Shown here in pieces: positions 55,975 through 64,000 of a stretch of DNA of 64,000 bases. Source of the stretch: Neopestalotiopsis rosae (lineage: Eukaryota > Ascomycota > Sordariomycetes > Amphisphaeriales > Sporocadaceae); NCBI GenBank assembly GCA_023078685.1, contig JALGAS010000002.1, positions 3,534,001-3,598,000 on the forward strand, read 5' to 3'. Below the pieces are notes generated by a model. The model was not told the DNA's origin, ran no database searches, and saw nothing but the letters and a program-made list of their open reading frames with translations. How positions within the stretch are numbered: position 1 is the stretch's first letter; each line of letters begins with the position of its first letter. The translations under genes were made by a program, and so were the position numbers.

Positions 55975-57583
55975 ATGGCACCTCGAAAACTTTCACGACT
56001 TGTGCCCCGAGACCAGAGATGGCTCATAGTATGCCTGGTACTGGTCTCGGTGATTGATTCCGTGGTACGTATGACTTCCTTGCTTCTTGAAGAACTTTTG
56101 GCTGATGAGTTGCGTCTTCACGACATCTAGCTCGTCGGCTATGACAGTTCGCTCATGGGCAGTCTCAATGTCATGCCCACCTACAAGAGCTACTTTACCC
56201 TGACGACTGCCTCGACGTCCCTCAATACCGCCATCTCATATGTCGGTGGTGCTGCCGTCGCACCCTTTGCCGGTCTATTGGTGGACTGGCGCGGCCGCCG
56301 AGAGTGCGTCTACTGGTCGGCTCTGTTCACCCTGATCGGTGGTCTCATCCAGGGCTTCTCGAAAAACATTGGCATGTTCATTGCTGGCCGGTGCATCGTC
56401 GGTGGTGGAATGGGCCTTGCACAAACAGCCGCCCCAACACTGGTTGCCGAGACCACTCCCGTCAAGTACCGAGGTCTGGCTCTTGGCATGTACTACGCCT
56501 GTTGGGGAGTGGGCACGTTGATCGCCGCTGGTGTTTGCTACGGAGTAAGTCAAACAAACGAAACCGCAGATGAGAACAACTGGCTAACCGTTGACCAAAA
56601 TCTAGACCCAAAATATCTCCTCGACATATGCATGGCGCATCCCCAGTCTTCTCCAGGTTGTGCCAAGTCTTGCCTGCTTTTTGATCTTGCAATTTGTTCC
56701 CGAGTCTCCCCGCTGGCTCATTAGCCGCGATCGCCATGACGAGGCCCTGGAAATTCTCAGCATTGTCAATGGCGGCGACGCCGAAGAATCGCAACTCCAA
56801 TACCGGGAGATTGCCGACACCATTGCCATCGAGAAGGAACGCAGCCTGTCCATGTTTCAGGCGCTGTCCAAGAAATCCAATCGCAAGCGTCTGCTACTGA
56901 CATCCACCTTCTCCATAATCATCATGCTTCCGGGAACTAATATTATTCAATTCTACTTTGGTGATATGCTCACGGGTGCCGGCATTGACAGCGCGAGTTC
57001 GCAACTGCAGATCAACATCATTCTCGCCTCTTGGACTCTAGTCGTCTCCATCATCTCTTCATGGTACGCCGACTGGCTGGGTCGAAGATGGCTGTGCGCC
57101 AGTAGTTTGATCTTGCAGGCCGCCTGCCTGTTCCTTTTCGGCGGACTGACCAAGCTATACGGAGAGTCGACCGACACTGGTGGCATTTACGGCACCATTG
57201 CAGTCATCTTCTTGTACAATGCCGTCTACGGTTGGGGCATTACGCCGCTTACTGTCTTGTACCCTCCCGAAGTGCTCTCCTTTGACATTAGGGGCGTGGG
57301 CATGGGTATCTATACTTTTACCACCAAGTGCTGTGGCATCTTGGCAGCTATGGCCATTCCCTTTGGATTAGAGGCCATTGGCTGGCAATTCTACATGGTG
57401 AATGCCTGCTTCGACGTAGTGTTGGTGGTGTTTGTCCTGTTGACTTGGGTAGAGACAAGGGGACTGGCTCTCGAGGAAGTTGACAATTTGTTTGACCGAG
57501 AGAAGCGCGCAACAGTCATTGAGCACGTCAAGGCAGAGAAGGAAGGGATTGTATACACTGAGACGGCTTTGTCCGGTGTTTGA
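55975..57583 (+). CDS. MFS sugar porter (hexose/lactose permease-like)
   Basis: Exons 55975-56064, 56131-56544 and 56606-57583 give 493 aa, the usual size for SP-family transporters. The twelve-helix pattern is visible. Signatures: DSSLMGSLNVMP in TM1, LLVDWRGRRECVY (DxxGRR loop), GRCIVGGGMGLAQTAAPTLV with ETTPVKYRG, PESPRWLISRDR after TM6, DWLGRRW, and ETRGLALEEV at the end. It imports a sugar or sugar-like compound with protons across the plasma membrane. The neighbours suggest that the cargo feeds the ARH-like, dehydratase-like and amidohydrolase enzymes. Introns: GTACGT...CTAG and GTAAGT...TCTAG. The first exon has only 30 codons. Confidence 0.93.
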
Positions 57584-58320
57584 GAAATCAGTCTCAGTAG
57601 CCTCTGTAGATGTTAAGACCTTACACAGACTGCTTGGCTCTGAGTCAAAACATAGTTTCGTTTACAACAATACGATTAGTCAGAACCCAACACCTTACAA
57701 CCCAATGCCGTTTCTATTCATATCTTAAACTTGGTGCACCCTGGAACTTTCAGATAACCGGTCTCGCCTTCAGGTCAAATGAACTGGGCTCACCTAGTGA
57801 AGTTCGGGATTCGAGCTTGATCGGCCCTGTAGCTGTAGTGGTATAAATTATATATGCCCCAGCAAAGGTGGGGTCGGGACAATTCGCCATAAGACCAAAT
57901 ACCAAGCACATGTCACCACGCTGCAGCCAAGGCATTACTTTCTCTCCGCCAATTGAATGCGTTTCATATTCAACTTTAATTACGCGAGATCGTAATTTGG
58001 CGGTTAGTATCAATCACATACCATCCTGCTAAATTGCCCTGTTAGATTATACTTGAATTAGGCATTGTCCAAATAGGGTGGGGGTTAGCCAGGGTCCACA
58101 GGTCTTCAGAGTCCATGATCAACTGTGCCAACTCCACTTTTGAATAGCATATCCAGATATGGAAGCAGCAAGTAAGTGATCTATATGGCATTCAGGGATA
58201 CAATACTCATAGCTTCGAATGCGAAATCCTGGTTAGTAAAACTGATCTTGCGGCTCTTTCTTTACACTGGAACTTATGTACAGTATGCGCCTATTGCACT
58301 ATGAAAATGTGACGCGTATA
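57584..58320. other. Intergenic, 0.74 kb
   Basis: Convergent 3' flanks of the MFS and proline-racemase-family genes. No gene. Confidence 0.5.
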
Positions 58321-59532
58321 TCACTGCTTCGGAGACCAAGCATCTTCCAGCTCCTTGACCAAGAATCCGTCCTCTATGGGATCCTCTGGCTCTTTGAGGA
58401 AAGTAACCACTCCTGTATAGAAGGCCTCTCCTTCAATCCTCACCACGACACCCCTTGTGGATAGACCATGGCCATTTGCAATCGTCACCTCTTCTACATT
58501 CGACCCGATGAATGCACCACGACCATTACTAGCGGCTGACACGAACGAGTTGAACGCGCGACGTTCAGACAGCTGACTTTCGCCTCTGGCATGAGCCAAA
58601 GCCATACGCGCAGCTACACAGCCTCCAGTGGGCGATCTATCAATCTGCTGATCCGCGAAGAAGCAAAGCCCGCTCTCCGTGGCGGCAACCCCGTCGACCC
58701 GGGCCGTGTTGACCTTGTCCACCACCATGACTCCGTACAGGTACCAAGATATATCCGAGGGTATGGAAATCTGCTTGACCAGGCTCTCGGTCTCCACAAT
58801 CTGCGACTTGACGACGCGCGTCACCCGGTCAAAGGTGGCCATGTCGCGGTCTCCCAGGCCGCCGGCGAACCCGAGCTCGGTCGCGCTGACCATGCAGTAC
58901 CACGCGCCGCCATAGGTCACATCGACGGTCACCGAGGTCCGCTCGCCCAGCTCGGCCCACCGTAGATGCTGCGGAATCTCCACGACCAGATCCAGCGCTC
59001 CCGCAAAGGACGGCACCGAGAGAAACGAGACGGGCCGCGTAGGGTCCGACTTGGTGCCATCGGACGTGGTGGGCACCCGCAGCCGGTTGATACCGCACGG
59101 CGTGTGCAGGTTCACCGTGGTGGTCAAGGTCTGCGGATCAAATTCGAGCGCGTTCCTCTGGGGAAACACGTCGAGGTCGTGCGTGTCGACGAGGAAGCGG
59201 CCCAGGGCAATGGCGGCATGGCCGCACATGGTCGAGTACCCTTCGTTGTGGAGGTAGAGCACGGCAATGTGCGCCTCGCCCGATGCGACGAGCTCAGAGT
59301 TGCGCACAATCAGCGCGCCGTACATGCCGTCGTGGCCCCGGGGTTCCAACATGGTCAGTCGACGGTACTGATCATGCTTCTCGGCGTACTCTCTCTTCTG
59401 CTCTAACAGAGTGCCCTGCAGTTCTGGGAAGCCGCTCAAAATAATCCGAGTGGCCTCGCCTGTGGTGTGCATGTCAATGCATCGTATCGGCTGGAGTGAG
59501 GAGGCATTGCCAAGAGATTCGTAAAGATCCAT
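58321..59532 (-). CDS. Proline racemase family, trans-3-hydroxy-L-proline dehydratase type
   Basis: 403 aa, single exon. The ATG at 59532 is used; upstream the frame opens only from TTG. Entry motif: IDMHTTGEATRI. The first catalytic site is TMCGHAAIA with Cys103, preceded by MLEPRGHDGMYGAL. At the second site racemases have a Cys (SPCG); here it reads DRSPTGGCVAARM, with Thr302. This Cys/Thr pair is the mark of trans-3-hydroxy-L-proline dehydratases, which make pyrroline-2-carboxylate. A proline racemase is unlikely. The GGC following differs slightly from the usual GTG/GSG. Cytosolic. A CCG-N6-CGG palindrome lies upstream at 59794. Confidence 0.9.
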   Translation of the reverse strand: MDLYESLGNASSLQPIRCIDMHTTGEATRIILSGFPELQGTLLEQKREYAEKHDQYRRLTMLEPRGHDGMYGALIVRNSELVASGEAHIAVLYLHNEGYSTMCGHAAIALGRFLVDTHDLDVFPQRNALEFDPQTLTTTVNLHTPCGINRLRVPTTSDGTKSDPTRPVSFLSVPSFAGALDLVVEIPQHLRWAELGERTSVTVDVTYGGAWYCMVSATELGFAGGLGDRDMATFDRVTRVVKSQIVETESLVKQISIPSDISWYLYGVMVVDKVNTARVDGVAATESGLCFFADQQIDRSPTGGCVAARMALAHARGESQLSERRAFNSFVSAASNGRGAFIGSNVEEVTIANGHGLSTRGVVVRIEGEAFYTGVVTFLKEPEDPIEDGFLVKELEDAWSPKQ

Positions 59533-59570
59533 GATGAAGTTCAATCAGCAAAATTCTATACAAGATCTCA

Positions 59571-59598
59571 CAGAAAGACTTCAGAAAGACTTCAGAAA
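59571..59598. repeat. 11-bp tandem direct repeat
   Basis: CAGAAAGACTT twice, followed by a partial CAGAAATG third unit, just upstream of the dehydratase-like start, so likely in its 5' UTR. Confidence 0.8.
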
Positions 59599-59793
59599 TG
59601 AAATCAATAGCGATTAAGTAACAATGCGGAAGACCCTAGCAGCGACAGCAGAGTTATCAGGAAGGTCTACGCGCCGCGAGCCGTACATCGGACTCGGTTC
59701 CGTGACCCAACGGGCACTAACACACGCCTCTATGCCGCCTATCAGGTGGCACTGTACTAACGTGGGGAGTATACACTCACAAGGGTCCACCTT

Positions 59794-59805
59794 CCGGTGC
59801 ACCGG
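59794..59805. promoter_or_regulatory. CCG-N6-CGG palindrome (CCGGTGCACCGG)
   Basis: Perfect 12-bp palindrome, 262 nt upstream of the dehydratase-like ATG. It has the same CCG-N6-CGG architecture as the site inside the hairpin at 61596-61631. Candidate site for the neighbouring Zn2Cys6 regulator. Confidence 0.5.
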
Positions 59806-60019
59806 CCCGGTGTCATGAGCCAGCGCATTGCCAGGGCCCCAAATCCCTGGAAGCAAGTGAATTGCCGGTGAGAATTGCACTAAATCTTGCGATTATGGCA
59901 CCGGTTTTAGGCTTGTCAGGACCGGCTTTATCACTCCCCCGAGCATTAGTGGAATACCGAAACAGATGAAGATGGGAATTATTTTGAAATGGAATTAATG
60001 CTATTGAACGAAGCAATAA

Positions 60020-61354
60020 CTACAGCTTGGCAATTTTATCTAGTAAACCTCCACCAAATAGATTGAGATCATCTCTGCACACGCGACCTGCTCTGAAAAC
60101 CGCCGTGACCTCTGTCTCCGGTTTCGACAGGACCTTGATGTCTTCTAGGGGATTGGAATTGACCACGATGATATCTGCCTGGAAGCCAGCCTTGATCTGA
60201 CCGAGGTCGGGCAGACGCATCATCTTGGCAGCATTGACGGTTGCACTCTTCAGAATCTCGGCTGCTGGCAAAACATGTGACCTAATCTCAAACTCCAGTG
60301 CTTGGTATTTTCCCAATGGCCCCAAGAGGTCCGATCCATAGCAAAGCGTCACGCCTTCCTCGTATGCAAGCTTCAGGGCATTGAGACCGGATCTCATCAC
60401 CTTGATGTTCTTTTCACGGTTTGCCGGTGGGAGAAAGCTGAACAAGGACTCGTCCGCCATGGCGCGGAGTGCAATCAGTGTAGGCGTCAAGAAGGCACCC
60501 TTTTCCGCCATGAGTTTCGCCGATGCGCGATCAATCAAATTGCCGTGCTCGATGCCCAAGACACCATTGCTCACGGCCCGGGTAATGGACTGAGGCGTGT
60601 ACGCGTGGCACGTGACATAGGTGCTGGCGTTCTCGGCGACGGAGACAAAGGCCCGGATCTCCTCGGGCGAGTACTGCTGGTGCTCGAGCTTGTCGGTCGG
60701 GCTGGCGACGCCGCCGCCGCCCATGATCTTGAGGAAGTCGGCGCCGCAGCGGATCTCGTCGCGCCCCGCCCGCAGGCACTCGGGGACGCCGTCGGCCACG
60801 CGGCCTAGCCCGTTGACGAAGCCCGAGGCGCAGTCCTTGTGGTCGTGCGCGCTGCGAAAGTCGCCGTGGCCGCCCGTCTGGCTCAGGGCGTGCCCGGCAA
60901 TGTGCAGGCGGGGGCCTGGGATCAGCCACTCCTCGCAGGCTTCCTTGAGCGCGAGCGGCGCACCACCGCAGTCGCGCACCGTGGTGAATCCCCGGTAGAG
61001 CATGTCCCGACAGACGTAGGCCATGCGAAACTTGACTTGATCCTCGGGCGTTGCCATGGTCTGGCGGAGATCGAGATCTCCCGGTACGGCGTTGATGTGG
61101 ACATGGCAGTCTATCAAGCCCGGGCAGATGTATCGACCGCCCAGATCGAAACGTTCAGTTCCCTCGGGAGCTTCTATTTGTTGATCTCCGGTTGCAATGC
61201 TGATTATGGTACCGTCCGCAATGTGGACAGATGCAGACTCTATGATGGTATCATTCGCTGTATCGACAATTTTGGCATTTTCCAGGATCCAAGACGGTGC
61301 CTTGGTTGCTGGAAGCCAAGGCTTGGTGAATTTCTGGAGTTCTTCTGGTGTCAT
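60020..61354 (-). CDS. Amidohydrolase (prolidase/ochratoxinase-like)
   Basis: 444 aa, single exon. Amidohydrolase superfamily with complete binuclear metal site: HxH at 84/86 (LIDCHVHINA), carboxylated-type Lys209 (ADFLKIMGGGG), His250 (TCHAYT), His270 (GIEHGNL) and Asp342 (YGSDLLG). An N-terminal beta-sandwich part and a C-terminal GFQADIIVVNSNPLEDI strand frame the barrel. The SQTGGHGDFRS loop and GGG motif are typical of Xaa-Pro/Xaa-Arg dipeptidases and of fungal ochratoxinase relatives. It hydrolyses an amide, probably of an acyl- or peptidyl-amino acid. Because its neighbour handles hydroxyproline, a prolyl or hydroxyprolyl amide is an attractive but unproven substrate. No signal peptide. 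Confidence 0.92.
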   Translation of the reverse strand: MTPEELQKFTKPWLPATKAPSWILENAKIVDTANDTIIESASVHIADGTIISIATGDQQIEAPEGTERFDLGGRYICPGLIDCHVHINAVPGDLDLRQTMATPEDQVKFRMAYVCRDMLYRGFTTVRDCGGAPLALKEACEEWLIPGPRLHIAGHALSQTGGHGDFRSAHDHKDCASGFVNGLGRVADGVPECLRAGRDEIRCGADFLKIMGGGGVASPTDKLEHQQYSPEEIRAFVSVAENASTYVTCHAYTPQSITRAVSNGVLGIEHGNLIDRASAKLMAEKGAFLTPTLIALRAMADESLFSFLPPANREKNIKVMRSGLNALKLAYEEGVTLCYGSDLLGPLGKYQALEFEIRSHVLPAAEILKSATVNAAKMMRLPDLGQIKAGFQADIIVVNSNPLEDIKVLSKPETEVTAVFRAGRVCRDDLNLFGGGLLDKIAKL

Positions 61355-62334
61355 TGCTCTTGAGATGAAGTGTTTGGCTCGAGGTAATGGTACGAGATGG
61401 TGTTACTGTTGCCAAGTTGAGAGTGCAAGTCACAGACTTGATTACACAGCTCTCGAATTGTCAAAACGCTAGTCTTTTTATTCATTTACACGCAATCATT
61501 TCGGCACGATGTCAAGACATTGAGCAAATTCTCCCTACACACCTCACTGAGATTGAGTATAATTGACCCACAACTGACTAGGCAGATAGTCGACCGGGTG
61601 CGTGTACCCGGCTGTCCGGGTACAAGCACCCCGATGCGAAATTCCATATACACTGTCCAAGGACTGCATCAAGATATGAGTTACGTAGTCAGTACACACA
61701 TCAGTATCGCAGATGCTGGGACGCGAATAAAGGGATCAACGCAGCTACATTGGATGCTTGAATAGCCTGGTGAGAGATTTTGGCATTTCAACGAAGTCGA
61801 TAGACTTTGAGGGCGACGAGCAAAAGTTCAATGTTTGATTTCACATCACGTATCTCTAAATATATATTGATATGATAAAAGATGGGAGTCGATCGTAGAA
61901 GTTGAAGGCTGGATGGGTAGTGATTGATCACACGAAGACTGGCTCATTGACAAACCACCCAGAAAATGATACTATAAACTAGAGGAGGAAGCGGCCAATG
62001 TGGCCAGAAAATTCAAAGTATGAAAGCAATACGGTTGTTGGAAACATGAGACCAAAGATCACCTGGATATAGTACCATACTCGGCAATGCTGCTGTGCTT
62101 TGCACGTCCATTAGAGGCAGCTTATCGTGCAGCCACCACGCGGTGGTGTCCATTGTCCACCGTAGACCGAGCTAATTTAGCATGGCTCTCCGCATGGTCA
62201 AATTCCCACTGCAACTGTGCTTTCTTCATACCGGGCTTCTATCTATCTTGCACAAGACTCACCTCTCTGGGAAACCGAGTAGCCGAAAATCGTCCCGGAA
62301 ATGTACAGTACTGCGTTCCGGGTCATCAGCAGCT
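61355..62334. other. Divergent promoter of the amidohydrolase and Zn2Cys6 genes
   Basis: 980 bp. Contains the strong hairpin/CCG-N6-CGG site at 61596-61631 and a CCACC-N4-GGTGG palindrome near 62133-62146. No gene. Confidence 0.6.
61596..61631. promoter_or_regulatory. 16-bp inverted repeat with CCG-N6-CGG core
   Basis: Arms GGGTGCGTGTACCCGG and CCGGGTACAAGCACCC with loop CTGT, one mismatch in 16. The core CCG-GCTGTC-CGG is at 61608-61619. It lies 242 nt upstream of the amidohydrolase ATG. Candidate operator for the adjacent regulator, which is transcribed in the other direction. Confidence 0.55.
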
Positions 62335-64000
62335 ATGACACATCATGACCGCCTCAGTCGAGAGGCGCTCATTCCTCCGCTCCACAGTGCGCTGAAGCCG
62401 GGTGGTAGGAAACCCCGTCCCAAGGTGCCCGAAGATAGGCGAAAACGTGCTGCACGAGCGTAAGCGCCCATCATGGTGATCTGCGATACTCCACGGTCCA
62501 ACATGAAATGCTGATCTGATTTTAGCTGTAATGAGTGCCGAAGAAAGAAAGAAAAGTGCAATGGTCAAGTCGATTGTGACCGGTGCGTTCGGCTCGGTAT
62601 AGAATGTCAATATGAGATCATTCGTCATGTGCAGAATCGATCGAGTACTCGCACGCCTCGGCAGAGTGATAATGGCAGGTCTGTACTCATGCAAATAGTT
62701 TGCATAGGATGCATGCTTACGAAGTTTTTGAAATAGACCAGCAAGTTCCGGGGACAGCATGAGCACCACCGAGAGGCTACAGTGCATGGAAAAAGTCGTG
62801 AAACATTACTTTGCTGGGAAATCACTGAACGACCAAGAGCTTCGCCAACTTGCAGCATCGATACCTGACGGAGGTGCACAGGACCTCTCGAATCAAAATG
62901 ATGCTCCCAGGCTTGATCGAATCTTAGCCAGGCCGTCGGGACTGCAAGAATCCCGAACAGAACACCTGGGTCTTCAGAAGCCGGGTTAGTGCGACGAGAC
63001 AGCAGTAGCTCAAAGATGGCACGGGAATGCTGACCAACGTCCACAGATTGCTACGAAGACTTATCTATTAGTGCTATGGTGCGGACAATCAGGTCTGCAG
63101 TTGATGACAGCCCGAATGAGGACCTATCAGAAGTAATTGCTTCTTGACCATTGTTGAGCCATGACACTGATCACTTTTCATCAGGTTAACCACGATAAGC
63201 CTCCAGCTCCAGAACCAGTTCCTTCCCTAGATGAAGAGCCTCAGTCCGATGCTCTGAATGCAGCATTCGAATGTTTACCCCCTCAACCGATTGCAAGATT
63301 CCTGCTCGGAGTGTTCTTTCGCTATGTTCAGACTAGCATATACTACGTCGAAGAAACATGGCTCTACGAAACCATCGACTGCTACTACTCAAAGACTCTA
63401 CCCAAAACAGCTAATACTTGTTCAACCGTTTGTATTCTACTCATGGTAATGGCATGCGGAACTCAATTTGCACACATGGAGTCTTCTCGCCACCTTGGTG
63501 ACACTTCTCAGCGACCGCCCCAGCCAACTCACCTCTCAGAGGACAACATTGGTCAGACTTTTCATCGAGCGGCTCGCATGCTACTCCCTTATATAATCGT
63601 ATCACCTTCATTCAAATCGGCCCAAGCACTTCTCATGATGGCCACATACAACTTCTCTTTAGACTCGAGGGGCACGTCGTATGCGTACCTGAGCCACGCC
63701 CTCAGCCTTGCGGTGCAGCAAGGAATGCATGACCAGAAGTACTACGACGCAGAGCCGGACAAGACCTTGGCAGAGGTCAAGAAGCGTGTTTGGTGGACAA
63801 TATACATTTTGCAAATGCAACTAAGCATCAAGTATGGGCGCCCGAATTTTCTCGACCCGGCGGTTGTCACTGCAAGGGTACCAGTTGACGTGCCGGAGCT
63901 ACACCCGCTGAAGGAGATTTCGAGCTTTGGAAATCAGCTTGGTCTCATCAACTTGACGTTGATAACGCAAAGCATATCTCGCGAAACGGCCATGCTTCGA
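62335..64000 (+). CDS. Zn2Cys6 transcription factor, truncated by window end
   Basis: Exons 62335-62459, 62526-62678, 62758-62984, 63047-63132 and 63185-past 64000; at least 468 aa are visible. The Zn2Cys6 cluster is C-x2-C-x6-C-x5-C-x2-C-x6-C at 43-69 (ACNECRRKKEKC, then CDRCVRLGIEC), preceded by a Lys/Arg-rich stretch. A linker with TTERLQCMEKVV looks like a short coiled coil. The fungal-specific TF domain follows: QPIARFLLGVFFRYV, LSHALSLAVQQGMH, KKRVWWTIYILQMQLSIKYG and RPNFLD. The C-terminus lies outside. Its position beside the amidohydrolase suggests it regulates this cluster. Introns are all GT...AG and keep frame. Confidence 0.9.

Larger units (their letters stand above)
59533..60019. 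other. Promoter of the dehydratase-like gene
   Basis: 487 bp between two minus-strand genes. Contains an 11-bp direct repeat (CAGAAAGACTT, 59571-59592) and CGG-type palindromes, the best at 59794-59805, with CCG-N5-CGG at 59681-59691. Confidence 0.6.

Noticed and set aside
1..64000. CRISPR array, rRNA, LTR retrotransposon, DNA transposon ends
   Set aside because: Looked for and not seen. No regular spacer-repeat array, no rRNA-like stretch, no reverse transcriptase or transposase motifs in any frame read.

Overview
The window is nuclear DNA of a filamentous ascomycete. The evidence is short GT...AG introns (about 45-120 nt) with CTRAC-like branch points, small compact genes on both strands, two Zn2Cys6 regulators, two bZIP proteins, a HET-domain protein, a LaeA-type methyltransferase and a DUF3176 membrane protein. 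A streptogrisin/chymotrypsin-like secreted protease of the kind known from insect- and nematode-associated Hypocreales suggests a sordariomycete, possibly Clavicipitaceae-like. That placement is inference. I rebuilt exon structures by hand from splice signals, reading-frame continuity and family motifs.

Layout. 1-12.8 kb is gene-poor: an AhpD/CMD-fold protein, a small Pro/Ser-rich membrane protein, a pirin, a poly-Ser protein and an SGNH hydrolase. 12.8-18.3 kb holds a secreted endopolygalacturonase, a bZIP/DUF3425 regulator and a PI-PLC-X-domain protein. 19.1-27.5 kb is the conserved housekeeping block: tRNA-Gly(TCC), a bZIP factor, AP-3 sigma, a small mitochondrial membrane protein and cytosolic leucyl-tRNA synthetase. 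27.9-39.9 kb is accessory: LaeA-like methyltransferase, HET protein, DUF3176 protein, FAD monooxygenase, a decayed F-box-type pseudogene and a secreted EthD-like protein.

40.1-44.7 kb is a small regulated unit: an SDR and an NmrA-like protein are divergent, with a Zn2Cys6 activator alongside. An identical 12-bp sequence with a palindromic TTCCGCGGAA core lies in the SDR/NmrA divergent promoter and upstream of the activator gene, so I propose it as the activator's binding site. 46.9-53 kb carries the protease and two paralogous Cys-rich single-pass membrane proteins, with a GT71 mannosyltransferase between them that lacks the DXD motif.

53.1 kb to the window end looks like a catabolic cluster: ADP-ribosylglycohydrolase-fold protein, MFS sugar porter, a proline-racemase-family protein with the Cys-to-Thr change of trans-3-hydroxyproline dehydratases, a prolidase/ochratoxinase-type amidohydrolase, and a Zn2Cys6 regulator cut by the window end. 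CCG-N6-CGG palindromes lie upstream of the dehydratase and amidohydrolase genes. This cluster and the 41-45 kb unit are the best candidates for undescribed systems.
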